Notes: generated by a model from the sequence alone, not told the origin. DNA of 27,655 nucleotides from UBA1275 sp038124025 (GCA_038124025.1 JAYPBC010000029.1:1-27655); one strand, 5' to 3'; positions 1 to 8,710 are shown, counted from the stretch's first letter. Program-made: numbers and translations.

Positions 1-1548
1 CCATTTTTTCGAAAAGCGATCGTGTAGAAATTTCTCGTCTACCATGATTTCACACGGTATCTTTCGGAATGTTAGTGAATTTATTGGGAGATTTTTTTGA
101 GAGTCCCAATCATTGGGTTCTACAATAGCAAAGGCTCGACTATCTTGCTTCATTTCATATAGTAGACTTGTTTGATTCTTAATACGTAATTGTTTGCTTG
201 CGTTGTGGTAGTAGATGTCGCATTGCTCTGTAGTACGTTGTATCCAAAATATAGCCCAATCACGATAAGATAGCCATTGTAACCCGAGTTCTTGGGCATA
301 TTTAAGAATAAACTCAATACTTGCTAAACCAGGTTGCAATGGATGATGATATAGCATCAATGGTTGTTGCAATCCATACTGGGTATCCATATAGCGTTTA
401 AAGTAAGCAATAAAATCAGATTCTGTGGCCTTATACCGGTTAAGACTCCCGGTGCAAATTGGATGAACAGGTATTTGCAGACGTTGATTCATTGTATCAT
501 CACTGCTGGATATTGGAGCTTGTATCGAATAGGGTAAGCTATCATATCCATGCGTAAATTCTGAGCTATACATAAAGGGGTATGTATCTAATGCTTTGGA
601 TAGCTGTTTGCTCCAAATGCCATAGGGAGCAGCATAGCCTTTAGGCGTAATTCCAGCTTGTCTCATCGCCTGATACCCATTTTCAACATCTTGATAGAGT
701 GGATATGATGAGGAGATATGCGCATGCTCATAGCCATGTAGGGCATGTTCGTGATTCGACCATTGAGCAAACCAATCGAGCCAATCTTCATGAGCTTTTA
801 CATGAAGAAAAGTGGTCAGTACAGCAGAATATGAATCTGCCATTTCATATAGAGTTCGTAGAGATTCCTGTGTGCCAAAATCGCTGTCAATGCGGAGGGT
901 GATGATTGGTTTTGATGTTGGGAATCGCCACTTACTTAGATAGGGTAAATCAACGGAATAAAATAACTGTTCGATAGCATAGCGAATGAGATGTTGTAGA
1001 TGACCAACATGCGAGCGTGAAACCAATTCATTGGGCCTATGACCTGTTGGGCTTGGAAATATTTTGCGAGTATATGAAAACTGAGACAAGGTCTCAATGG
1101 GAACGCCCATATAGGTGGACTGTTCAAAAGCTTGGCTATTCTTTTTATATACAAAGCATATTCCATGTATATCTTCTTTACCATCATAAAAAGTTACTTT
1201 TGCATAGCAATCAATCATGCATAGATGACTGAGTGGTCCGCCTAATAAATCAGGGCTATGTACACTACGACAATAACGTTTTTGTACGGATATATTAGCG
1301 GGCCGTGAACCAGATTCTAAGGTGAAAAGTACTGCTACCTTATTACCACTATGCTGTTGAGATTCAAGCCAATCTTGCTCATAGCGGCTTAATGGACGGT
1401 GCACAATAAATACGGAATAGGAATATTGAGCTGCTTCATCAACCTTAAGCTCTCTATAATTGACCCCAATACTATCCAATAAGGAAGCTAAGGCAGTACT
1501 TAGTCCGAAAACACCTATACCTAAGTTATGTATTCTATCCTCATCCAT
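1..1548 (-). CDS. Polysaccharide-deacetylase-like protein (NodB-type fold), 3' end beyond the left edge
   Basis: A single open frame runs from an ATG at 1548 to base 1 without a stop, giving 516 codons of a gene that continues outside the window. The N-terminal ~200 residues match nothing I recognise. From about residue 212 there are signs of a polysaccharide deacetylase domain: an Asp-containing strand (IITLRIDSDFG, D221/D223), an H-x3-H metal-type motif (HGYEHAH, H271/H275), an APYG segment at 307-310 like the family's third motif, and a late LYHHP segment at 399-403. These are the family's usual metal and catalytic positions, in the right order. No signal peptide or membrane segment is evident at the N-terminus. 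It starts 5 nt after the flippase stop, so it is the last visible gene of the leftward operon. Likely role: N- or O-deacetylation of a surface glycan. The substrate is unknown, and the divergent first motif leaves activity uncertain. Confidence 0.7.
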   Translation of the reverse strand, partial: MDEDRIHNLGIGVFGLSTALASLLDSIGVNYRELKVDEAAQYSYSVFIVHRPLSRYEQDWLESQQHSGNKVAVLFTLESGSRPANISVQKRYCRSVHSPDLLGGPLSHLCMIDCYAKVTFYDGKEDIHGICFVYKKNSQAFEQSTYMGVPIETLSQFSYTRKIFPSPTGHRPNELVSRSHVGHLQHLIRYAIEQLFYSVDLPYLSKWRFPTSKPIITLRIDSDFGTQESLRTLYEMADSYSAVLTTFLHVKAHEDWLDWFAQWSNHEHALHGYEHAHISSSYPLYQDVENGYQAMRQAGITPKGYAAPYGIWSKQLSKALDTYPFMYSSEFTHGYDSLPYSIQAPISSSDDTMNQRLQIPVHPICTGSLNRYKATESDFIAYFKRYMDTQYGLQQPLMLYHHPLQPGLASIEFILKYAQELGLQWLSYRDWAIFWIQRTTEQCDIYYHNASKQLRIKNQTSLLYEMKQDSRAFAIVEPNDWDSQKNLPINSLTFRKIPCEIMVDEKFLHDRFSKKW

Positions 1549-1553
1549 AGCGT

Positions 1554-3053
1554 TTATGTCTTAGGTTTATGCATCATTAATTCTAGAATGGTATTCCAAT
1601 CCGATTTTTTTATTGTTTTTGTTAGCACTAGTGGAATGAATGCCATTACCAGGGTAATTGAGATCTTAAACCAATAAGGTAATGAGCTTAGAAAATCATT
1701 TGGTGGATAATTGAAGAAACTCAATAACACAGAGTTCCCCATTAACCAGAGGTAGCATAGAAATCCGATAGATAAGGCGAGGTACATAGGATAAAAGCAA
1801 AACTTAAGTATCGGTAAGGTATACTTTTTGAAATAATAGTATGCTAGGTACATCATAATGCCTTCACTTAGTACAATGAGTAAGGGGGCATAAGGGGCAT
1901 TATTTAATAAAACATAACTTCCTGCTAAAATGAGTATTGCGCTAAATAGACCACCCAATAGGTTGGCTTTTAAATAGTATGTACTTTGCTGTGCGGCAAT
2001 TAAGGAGGTCGCAAATACACTATTTTGAAATGTTAAGAACAACACTGGGGAGAGTATTTGGAGCATGAATATACTTTCTGTGTATAGATCCCCATAGATC
2101 AGTGGAATAATGGTAGGTGCAAAAAATAGTACCGAAAAACTCCCTAATAACCCTAGTAAGGTATGGTAGCGATAAGCCTGCTCTAGCCTAGTGCTTATAC
2201 TTTTAGCCGAGATATCTTTATCCCAACCATTTGCCAGATTTGGGAGTAATAATTGCACAAATATACGGTCTAATACCATGAATAGCATGATTATGCGTAG
2301 AGCAGCCCCGTACCATCCCACAAATGCTTCGCTATAGAGTAATGCAAAGATAAGTGGAGGGAAGAGAATAATAATTTGACTCCCAACCCAACCAATTCCT
2401 AATTGTAAGGATTCTCTTAGAATAGAATATATTCTTCCAAATAAATCTAGGGTCAGGGCGGAGGGTGAAATCACCAAGTATCGTTTGTACATACTAACGG
2501 TCCATAGTAAAAGGGAGGCTAACCCGACCGAAAGGCCATAATATATAGGTAATTTTTTAAGATCATCTGCGCGTTGAATACCATATACTATTAGAGCAAA
2601 AAACACGATTGCCTGAGTCGCTTTTATACTTTGTAAGGTCAGAAAGTCCTGCTTCCCTGAAAATATCCACTCAGTATGGAAGGCGTATGGAATTAAACTA
2701 AATAGTAAAAGCCATACCAGAGCAGTAATTTCTTCCGAATAGGGTAAAAATGGCGCGAATAGAAATAAAATGATCATCGCACATACAGCCCATATAAGCT
2801 TACCCAAAAAAAGTTCTGCGGTACTATACAAGCGCCTTTGGCCTTCTGTTGCTACTTCTCTAGTGCCTAACTGCATTATGCCAAGATCAGAAAACCATAT
2901 TAAATAACTAAAAATCGCTAAAGCCGTTGTCCAAATTCCATAACTTTCAGGTCCTAGAGCACGTGCAAGCACCATACTACTGACAAAGCCTAAGCCCCTA
3001 GCTACTAGGTCACCAAGGGCTAAACTTGCTACTTTCTGGCTAATGCTACTCAT
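1554..3053 (-). CDS. Wzx-type oligosaccharide flippase (polysaccharide biosynthesis protein, MOP superfamily)
   Basis: 499 residues, strongly hydrophobic along the whole length, with about 12-14 predicted membrane spans, the normal size for a Wzx/RfbX flippase. The N-terminus is typical of the family: an amphipathic start, then a GDLVARGLGFVSSMVLARAL stretch followed by G-P-E-S-Y-G-I-W and, later, DLGIMQLGTREVA. Members of the multidrug/oligosaccharidyl-lipid/polysaccharide exporter superfamily move undecaprenyl-linked glycan units from the inner to the outer leaflet of the cytoplasmic membrane. Its start overlaps the end of the upstream glycosyltransferase gene by 8 nt, and the deacetylase gene starts 5 nt downstream, so the three are probably translationally coupled and act on the same lipid-linked sugar. 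No O-antigen polymerase (Wzy) is visible in the window. The glycan identity cannot be read from the sequence. Confidence 0.88.
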   Translation of the reverse strand: MSSISQKVASLALGDLVARGLGFVSSMVLARALGPESYGIWTTALAIFSYLIWFSDLGIMQLGTREVATEGQRRLYSTAELFLGKLIWAVCAMIILFLFAPFLPYSEEITALVWLLLFSLIPYAFHTEWIFSGKQDFLTLQSIKATQAIVFFALIVYGIQRADDLKKLPIYYGLSVGLASLLLWTVSMYKRYLVISPSALTLDLFGRIYSILRESLQLGIGWVGSQIIILFPPLIFALLYSEAFVGWYGAALRIIMLFMVLDRIFVQLLLPNLANGWDKDISAKSISTRLEQAYRYHTLLGLLGSFSVLFFAPTIIPLIYGDLYTESIFMLQILSPVLFLTFQNSVFATSLIAAQQSTYYLKANLLGGLFSAILILAGSYVLLNNAPYAPLLIVLSEGIMMYLAYYYFKKYTLPILKFCFYPMYLALSIGFLCYLWLMGNSVLLSFFNYPPNDFLSSLPYWFKISITLVMAFIPLVLTKTIKKSDWNTILELMMHKPKT

Positions 3054-4128
3054 GTCCCGGCTTAGAGTGACGATTCCTTAGTTGATTTATTATCTGATGA
3101 AGTTCATCTTCATTATTAAACAGTTGCACATCCGAATGATCTCTTTTGCTTGAGAATATACCAATATTAGGTGCAATCACCTTTCTATGATAGGATAAAG
3201 CCATCATAAAACCTCCCGAAGTATGTATACTTTTATAATTAAAGAGGCAGTAATCCGATGCTGATAGTAGGTATGGGTATTCATCTTCTGGAAAGAAATA
3301 AGGGAGATAAGTAAAATATTCTGGAGACGCTGAGATGGTGGTTTTGATACGCTGATGATACCCTGATTGTCCTTTTTTTACAGGCCCCGCTATTATAATA
3401 TGAATATCATGACCCGAGTTTTTTCTGTTTAAATACCCTATCATCCCCTCAAGAAATTCTAATATACCTTTATAGGCACTTATATTGCCGAATAATAAAA
3501 TAGTCGTGGCATCTACTGGTATGTTGACAGAGTAGCGTTTATTTAGTTTGTTAATAGATAGAGAGCGGTCTTTAGGCACTGCCGGAAAGTTGGGATGAGG
3601 AACTATGCACCATTTTTTACTATGCAGGGAGACATTTAAATAGTGTGACGTGTCGCTTAGTAAGGATTCATCATGTATATGTAGTCTATGGGCACGTTGA
3701 GCCATTTTTCTATGAAGCCATTGATGAAAAATCAGCCACTTACGATCGTGAGGTTCCAGGTTATGAACCGTCCAAATAATGGGGATCTTGAATAAAGTAA
3801 AGGTACTAAACCAGAATAGTTTATATGGGAAAGCTAATAATGATTTTAGATCTTGAAATTCGAGCCAATGATAATGTAAGGCAATTTTTTTTCGGTAACG
3901 CATAGCATAAAATGGCAGCAAAATATGCTGTATTGCGTTTATGCTTTTGACCATATATTGGGATGAATCCTTCTCCAAAAGATCCGCATATAAGAGATAG
4001 AGATAGTCGGTCTTGGGAAATTTTTTTCTAATTGGTGGAAATACAAGAACCACTGCTCCATGATCCAATATTTCCTCATAGCACTGGGTGATATTGGTAT
4101 AATTCGCATTAGTGGTGCTAGGATTCAT
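3046..4128 (-). CDS. GT-B glycosyltransferase (GT4-like)
   Basis: 360 residues. The N-terminal half has the alternating beta/alpha pattern of a GT-B acceptor domain, with LHYHWLE at 84-90 and WTVHNLEPHD at 119-128, which resemble motifs of mannosyl- and glucosyl-transferases that act on lipid-linked sugars. The C-terminal donor domain starts with LLFGNISAYKG (211-221), has IIAGPV (245-250) and a donor-site segment IHTSGGFMMALSYHRKVIAP (301-320). These are typical of retaining GT4-type enzymes, although the usual E-x7-E is degenerate. No membrane span is seen, so it is a cytoplasmic or peripheral enzyme. It overlaps the flippase by 8 nt and follows the outer-membrane barrel gene after 32 nt. 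Role inferred: adds a sugar to the lipid-linked unit exported by the adjacent flippase. Donor and acceptor are unknown. Confidence 0.8.
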   Translation of the reverse strand: MNPSTTNANYTNITQCYEEILDHGAVVLVFPPIRKKFPKTDYLYLLYADLLEKDSSQYMVKSINAIQHILLPFYAMRYRKKIALHYHWLEFQDLKSLLAFPYKLFWFSTFTLFKIPIIWTVHNLEPHDRKWLIFHQWLHRKMAQRAHRLHIHDESLLSDTSHYLNVSLHSKKWCIVPHPNFPAVPKDRSLSINKLNKRYSVNIPVDATTILLFGNISAYKGILEFLEGMIGYLNRKNSGHDIHIIIAGPVKKGQSGYHQRIKTTISASPEYFTYLPYFFPEDEYPYLLSASDYCLFNYKSIHTSGGFMMALSYHRKVIAPNIGIFSSKRDHSDVQLFNNEDELHQIINQLRNRHSKPGHE

Positions 4129-4160
4129 AAGTTAAACTGCTGATGATACCAAGTCCTCAA

Positions 4161-5162
4161 CTAAAATAGGTACTGTAGACCAACCGAGTGTACTGTGCCA
4201 AAACCAGTCTCAAAAGGAATAATCGCATAGTTGAATCGAATATCTGAGAGTATATAGCCTACCCCAAATGAATGGGGGCGTGTGGTATTTCCTGTACGAA
4301 AACCGGTGGTGAGTTGTAAGGTTTCTGCTACTAGTACTTCAACACCTACTCTCGCATAAGCTTCGGTATTTATGAGGGTATTTTGTGATGAATTGGATTC
4401 ATTATTAAGTGGATAGACGTAGTCCAAATGGGTTCTCACAAACACTGGAAGCTCCGGATTTTTACTTCCACTCCATTCCAATAAACCAATAGATAATCCG
4501 CTAATCCAAGCCTTTGGCAGAGGAGTTTCCTCCACGTCTAAGCGTTGCATTTCACCTAAACTGCGTACAGCGGTACCAATGTGAATACGATCTTTGGTGA
4601 AAGAACGGGATAGACCTACATTGAATGCGTAGCCATTAGAGCGATAGGGATATATTTCTTCGCTGAGGTAATGCACACTGGCGCCTATATTAAACCATCT
4701 AAACGACTGTGCATAGGCGGTAGAAATACTAAGGTATTGAACGGAAAATAACCCATTAGATGGACCTGGCTCATCTCTTTGCTCTAAATCTTGTAGTCCA
4801 GAGCTGTAAAAACTTATGGAAAAGGCTCGTTGTTCTAGTTTTTTATGATAAGAGCCAAAAATATTTTTCGTATCAGCAATCCAATTAGTGTAGCCAATCT
4901 CAACCGAAGACCGCTTCGTGTTCACCAATAGTGAGGGATTGGCAAAAGAATTGCCTCCACCTTGGCCCCAAGCGCTTCCTGCCTCAGAGAGAGAAAGGGC
5001 AAAAGGATTTGGGGCAATATCGAGTAAGGCAATACCTGAGCCCTGGGCATGAACACTGCTAAAGCCTACACAAAGTATGAATGAACAAACCAAAAATCGA
5101 TGAGTTCGGCTTAACAGATGTAAGCAGCTGTATATACGTTGTAAATAGATGGCTTTAAACAT
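4161..5162 (-). CDS. PorV/PorQ-like outer-membrane beta-barrel protein (second of a tandem pair)
   Basis: I place the start at the ATG at 5162 rather than the earlier ATG at 5240, because the earlier one lies inside the upstream gene, while 5162 is 10 nt after that gene's stop and puts a signal peptide at the N-terminus (RFLVCSFILCVGFSSVHA, cleavage before Q). That gives 333 residues. The mature start GSGIALLDIAPNPFALSLSE, followed by a Gly-rich turn and NSFANPSLL, matches the PorV/PorQ pattern, in which an Ala/Gly-rich segment precedes an 'N-P-A'-type motif. The rest is alternating amphipathic strands and ends in an aromatic residue (...GLQYLF), as outer-membrane barrels do. PorV shuttles, and PorQ helps anchor, cargo in type IX secretion, but many family members have no known job. 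Its context, between a sorted secreted protein and glycan genes, is suggestive only. Confidence 0.68.
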   Translation of the reverse strand: MFKAIYLQRIYSCLHLLSRTHRFLVCSFILCVGFSSVHAQGSGIALLDIAPNPFALSLSEAGSAWGQGGGNSFANPSLLVNTKRSSVEIGYTNWIADTKNIFGSYHKKLEQRAFSISFYSSGLQDLEQRDEPGPSNGLFSVQYLSISTAYAQSFRWFNIGASVHYLSEEIYPYRSNGYAFNVGLSRSFTKDRIHIGTAVRSLGEMQRLDVEETPLPKAWISGLSIGLLEWSGSKNPELPVFVRTHLDYVYPLNNESNSSQNTLINTEAYARVGVEVLVAETLQLTTGFRTGNTTRPHSFGVGYILSDIRFNYAIIPFETGFGTVHSVGLQYLF

Positions 5163-5172
5163 AGTTAGAATA

Positions 5173-6246
5173 TCATAAAATATATCGAAGGGTAAAAATA
5201 TGCATGGATTGAAGGGTTTGACGGTTAGTTGAAAAACCATAATCCATCTTCAAAGCGGGTTGAAATGGCAGTGCAAGGCTAAATCCCGCACTCCATTTAT
5301 GGGCATTTTGCTCCGCTAAATATCGATTCCAGCCCATATGTATACGAAATAATGGGTGCAGTGATCGAGAGGCGGCTAATCGTAGAAAACTAGCTCGTGT
5401 AAAGCGCGTTTCTAACTCTTCAATGTATGAAACAGGGGTACCATCTGATATGAAGAGCTCCCTTGTGGTAACCTCCGTGCTAAATCGCTTTATTTCAAAT
5501 TCAGCGAACACCTGCGTATCCATTACAAGGGTAGTTATACTTGATTTGAGCCTTAGAGGCATTGCTTCGACTCGGTTTCTTGATTGTGGTTGATTGTATA
5601 ACTCACCTGAATTCCATGTGTGCTCTGCTAAAAAATCTTGCAATACAAATGACCAATGGGTGTTAGACTTAAGTTTTACCTGCATACCTAGATCCATCCC
5701 CACGCTTGTTGATGGTTTCATATCGCTGTGATAATCTGCTCTATTTATCTTAAAACCAATTCCTGCTTGGAGATTTTCACTGAGCCGAATACCGAAAGCT
5801 GATTGAAGTTGAATATCTGAGGTAGATACCATGCCTAGGGGATAACCACTTAAACTTCGGGTATCGATGTCTTGAACTCCAGCCCGAATTAACCCAATAA
5901 ATAAACCGGCTTTGGGTGGTAAAGCAACACGTGCGCCAACACTCTGATAATGCCGGTCTACACCTAATTGAAAAACACTAAGACTTAGATGGGTTTGAGC
6001 GGTAAGGTCTGCTGCTAGGGCGGGATTATAATAAGGTTGTACTTCCAGTGAAGTACTATCTACCCGTTCTACTCGGCTAAACCCAGCACTCACCGCATCA
6101 CCAAGTGCTACACTCTGCGCATCAAATCCTAACTGTAGCGTAGATCCAGCATAGCCACCAAATTGAGCGTTGATTAGAGCGTAGGGCATCCCACCAACCA
6201 ATAAGACGGTGATCAAACTAAGGACTATGCGAGATAAAATAGGCAT
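5173..6246 (-). CDS. PorV/PorQ-like outer-membrane beta-barrel protein (first of a tandem pair)
   Basis: 357 residues with a signal peptide (hydrophobic core about residues 8-24, likely cleavage after ALINA). The mature N-terminus FGGYAGSTLQLGFDAQSVAL, then GDAVSAGFSR and YYNPALAADL, is the signature of PorV-type proteins, where the start of the barrel reads G-Y-A-G-x-x-L-x-x-G followed later by an N-P-A motif. Repeated amphipathic strands fill the remainder and the chain ends in an aromatic/hydrophobic strand (FTLRYIL). The start ATG shares one base with the upstream stop (TAATG), so translation is coupled to the secreted propeller gene. In the type IX secretion system PorV binds the C-terminal domain of cargo; having such a protein coupled to a gene whose product carries such a domain fits that role, but function is inference. 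The downstream gene encodes a second, clearly divergent protein of the same type. Confidence 0.7.
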   Translation of the reverse strand: MPILSRIVLSLITVLLVGGMPYALINAQFGGYAGSTLQLGFDAQSVALGDAVSAGFSRVERVDSTSLEVQPYYNPALAADLTAQTHLSLSVFQLGVDRHYQSVGARVALPPKAGLFIGLIRAGVQDIDTRSLSGYPLGMVSTSDIQLQSAFGIRLSENLQAGIGFKINRADYHSDMKPSTSVGMDLGMQVKLKSNTHWSFVLQDFLAEHTWNSGELYNQPQSRNRVEAMPLRLKSSITTLVMDTQVFAEFEIKRFSTEVTTRELFISDGTPVSYIEELETRFTRASFLRLAASRSLHPLFRIHMGWNRYLAEQNAHKWSAGFSLALPFQPALKMDYGFSTNRQTLQSMHIFTLRYIL

Positions 6247-7850
6247 TAATCGATGACTAATATTTTTCCATTGAATGTTAATCCACCTTGAGTTATTTCA
6301 TAGAAATAGACCCCATTACTTACTTTTGAACCCATATCATTAAAGCCTGTCCAGATAATCTCATATTCTCCTGGGACAACTTGCTGTTGCTGTTCGTGGA
6401 CTAAATTCATGCCAAAATCAACAATCCGTAAGGTTGCCGCACGGGTAGATCTACTCTCAAATCGTATTCTAACTTCCCCGTGTAAATTTGGTGAAAACGG
6501 ATTAGGATAGGCATAAGTTGACACAGTTTTAGCTTCCGGGTTATATTGGTTGCCTCCATCTAAGGGAAAATTTACCCGTTCGATATTCCAGCCGTTATCT
6601 GGATCACTGGTCCATAATAACCCATCTGAAGTTCCAATGAATAAATAGTCCGAGGTACTACTAATACTTTGATATGAGGTGTTGGGCTTCAAACGATTAT
6701 TTACTGATATAGGTACAGAAATCATTTCCCAGCTTGTTCCCTGATCTTTGGATCGGAATAAACCATTTTCACCTGCTGCCCAGACATCACCCTGGAAGAA
6801 ACCAATAGAGAGTATTTTTTGACCATGTAGTCGTTGCTCAAAACTCGAGCCACCATCGTCGGTAAAGACTATACCATATTGATCTAATCCCTGTAGATTA
6901 GACGTACTATTTTCTGCAATCCAGTTGGTAAGCCAAATACGATCTATAGTTGGATCCTCTGCAATTTCTATCACCCATCGTGCTAACAGACCATTAGGAT
7001 CATAATTAAAACCCACATTATTCCACCGGATTGAGTCAATAGGTGCGTATAGTGCATTATCAGATACATTGATACCACCAGCGCTTCCATACCAAACACG
7101 ATTTTTGCGGTCAATATGCACAGCAAATCCCTTGAGATTGTCATCACTTACAGCTGTATATAATTCTTCATATTGGGAACAAGTACCTGTTGACCCACCT
7201 ACGCAATTACGCCAGACATAGCGACTCCCGTCTGCCCGCATGGATGTAACTCCAAAGGGTGGAAGTGCAATTCGTTCCCATTGGCTTCCTTGACTCGTGC
7301 TACGAAGTAACCCAGAGGCCCAATTTGCTGAAAATAGTACTGTGTCTTTAATTGCTACACTGTATGGAGGGGATTGTTCTGGAACTATAATTCGTGCTCG
7401 ATCATACTCAATACCCCCATAAACAAAGGTGGTATCTTCATCTATATAACGGTCTAAGGGAAAAGGTGAAAAAGACCAGCTTTGTCCATTATTTGAACTT
7501 ATGTAATAGCCATATCCAGCAGGAACCGTACCCGCCGGAGTCGATGAACTAAATCCTAATCCTGCGACAATGGTGTTACCTTGAGTAGCGATGGAGAATA
7601 CGCGACCTTTACCACTGGTTAAACTGTCTACACCATCAGGTATTGCCCAGGTTGCGTCGGGACGATCAATGGGAGCATAATTTAAAAGAGGGGAGATCCA
7701 AATAAATCCATTACTTGTTTCAACGGTTGAAATACCATTCTGCCGAAATCGCTCAAAATCAGAATTCATTGGTCCTAACCACTGAGATTGAACTCCATTT
7801 GGAAACGATAGTATCACTATTACTACCGAAATATATAGGTGTTTAGGCAT
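6246..7850 (-). CDS. Secreted Asp-box (BNR-like) beta-propeller protein with C-terminal sorting / FlgD-Ig-like domain
   Basis: 534 residues with an N-terminal signal peptide (cleavage probably after GVQS, residue 22). At least five Asp-box-like turns of the form S/T-x-D/N-x-G-x-x-W/F are visible: SNNGQSW (119-125), STSQGSQW (184-191), TDDGGSSF (330-337), SKDQGTSW (367-374) and TSDPDNGW (414-421). This is the hallmark of sialidase/VPS10-like beta-propellers. The last ~90 residues begin with YPNPFSPN (448-455) and continue with the I-W-x-G, G-x-x-V-x-N-G-V-Y-F-Y pattern and a K-I-L-V end. This is the FlgD-Ig-like module that serves as the type IX secretion signal in many Bacteroidota-like cargo proteins. 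No catalytic Arg triad of a sialidase can be claimed. C216 and C224 could form a disulfide. The gene is 1 nt after the lipoprotein gene and overlaps the first barrel gene. Role: surface or extracellular protein, ligand unknown. Confidence 0.75.
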   Translation of the reverse strand: MPKHLYISVVIVILSFPNGVQSQWLGPMNSDFERFRQNGISTVETSNGFIWISPLLNYAPIDRPDATWAIPDGVDSLTSGKGRVFSIATQGNTIVAGLGFSSSTPAGTVPAGYGYYISSNNGQSWSFSPFPLDRYIDEDTTFVYGGIEYDRARIIVPEQSPPYSVAIKDTVLFSANWASGLLRSTSQGSQWERIALPPFGVTSMRADGSRYVWRNCVGGSTGTCSQYEELYTAVSDDNLKGFAVHIDRKNRVWYGSAGGINVSDNALYAPIDSIRWNNVGFNYDPNGLLARWVIEIAEDPTIDRIWLTNWIAENSTSNLQGLDQYGIVFTDDGGSSFEQRLHGQKILSIGFFQGDVWAAGENGLFRSKDQGTSWEMISVPISVNNRLKPNTSYQSISSTSDYLFIGTSDGLLWTSDPDNGWNIERVNFPLDGGNQYNPEAKTVSTYAYPNPFSPNLHGEVRIRFESRSTRAATLRIVDFGMNLVHEQQQQVVPGEYEIIWTGFNDMGSKVSNGVYFYEITQGGLTFNGKILVID

Positions 7851-7851
7851 A

Positions 7852-8661
7852 CTACGGGTTAATGATATTAAAAGTAGATTTCAGGGTATCACTAAATAGT
7901 CCCGCCTTATCCTTTGCAAAGTAAAGTACAGTTCTGTTTTGAGGTGTGTTTGAACTGTTAACAGAAAATGTGATGGTATACACCGAATCACCCGCTACCT
8001 CGTCCAAGCCTGTTCCTGAATCGGTTAGAATATTCGGTGTAGGGGTGAGTATGCTGCCATCTTCATTTTCAAAGGCGATGAAAACTCTATCGAGTGTTTC
8101 TTGTCCATCTGGGTCGGTCACCTTAGCTTGAAATGGAATATTTAAGGTGGCAGAACCCGTAGGAATTTCGACAGAATTAGGGTTATCCACCCATATAATC
8201 TCAGGTGGAGAGCTAGCTATACCCTCTATTGATAATACAGCTTGATGCTGTACTCCATACCCATATCTATCCAATGCATATAATTCCATGAGTAACTGCT
8301 CATATGATGTCGTAGACGTTTCCCAGTTAAAATTACCTTGAATTTCAATAGGTAAAGGATCAATAGCAGGTTTTTCCAATCGTTCCTGCAATAGAATCTC
8401 ACTGGTTCTTGGATTTCTGATTATGAAACCCAGATGCTCTACTAGTTCGGAATTATGAAGTTGAGCAAAGAAAGTGTATTGCAGTGTGGTATCTTTAAAG
8501 CCATCCAAGTCGGCACTAAAACGAATATCTGTAGGCTCCACACGAAAATGACTCAGATCAACATATGTATAGGATTGTGTAGGTGTATCAGGTAGGTTAT
8601 CACAGTGGATGCTACCTAGTATGGCCAGAATAAGTGTTGACAAAAGAGCTTTATGGAACAT
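7852..8661 (-). CDS. Putative surface lipoprotein with Ig-like domains; first gene of the leftward operon
   Basis: 269 residues. The N-terminus is a short charged start, a hydrophobic stretch (LLSTLILAILGS) and then a Cys at residue 20 followed by Asp-Asn. This looks like a lipoprotein signal, but the residue before the Cys is His, so the lipobox is not ideal. Two beta-rich modules follow. The second (about 150-269) has V-T-D-P-D-G-Q and the D-S-G-T-G-L-D-E-V-A-G-D-S-V-Y-T turn (D-x-G...G-D...A-G-D-x-x-Y), seen in Ig-like/choice-of-anchor domains of secreted Bacteroidota proteins, and A-K-D-K-A-G-L-F-S-D-T near the end. No enzymatic motif is seen. It starts 45 nt or so after a good promoter -7 box (8711-8718) and its stop is 1 nt before the propeller gene, so the two products are probably made together. 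The function is not recognised; a periplasmic or surface partner of the propeller is a reasonable guess. Confidence 0.65.
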   Translation of the reverse strand: MFHKALLSTLILAILGSIHCDNLPDTPTQSYTYVDLSHFRVEPTDIRFSADLDGFKDTTLQYTFFAQLHNSELVEHLGFIIRNPRTSEILLQERLEKPAIDPLPIEIQGNFNWETSTTSYEQLLMELYALDRYGYGVQHQAVLSIEGIASSPPEIIWVDNPNSVEIPTGSATLNIPFQAKVTDPDGQETLDRVFIAFENEDGSILTPTPNILTDSGTGLDEVAGDSVYTITFSVNSSNTPQNRTVLYFAKDKAGLFSDTLKSTFNIINP

Positions 8662-8710
8662 CCAGTATGCTTTACCTATAAGTTAAGGGAGGCCCTCAGA
8701 CCTGCCACTC

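Noticed and set aside
1..1553. Region 1-1553 as a non-coding stretch or decayed gene, as the scattered small ORFs suggest.
   Set aside because: Translating the minus strand gives one clean frame of 516 codons with deacetylase motifs; the small ORFs at 699-902, 936-1187 and 1017-1232 lie in other frames of this gene.
5163..5240. Upstream ATG at 5240 as start of the second PorV/PorQ-like gene.
   Set aside because: It would overlap the preceding gene by 68 nt and place the signal peptide about 50 residues in; the ATG at 5162 fits better.
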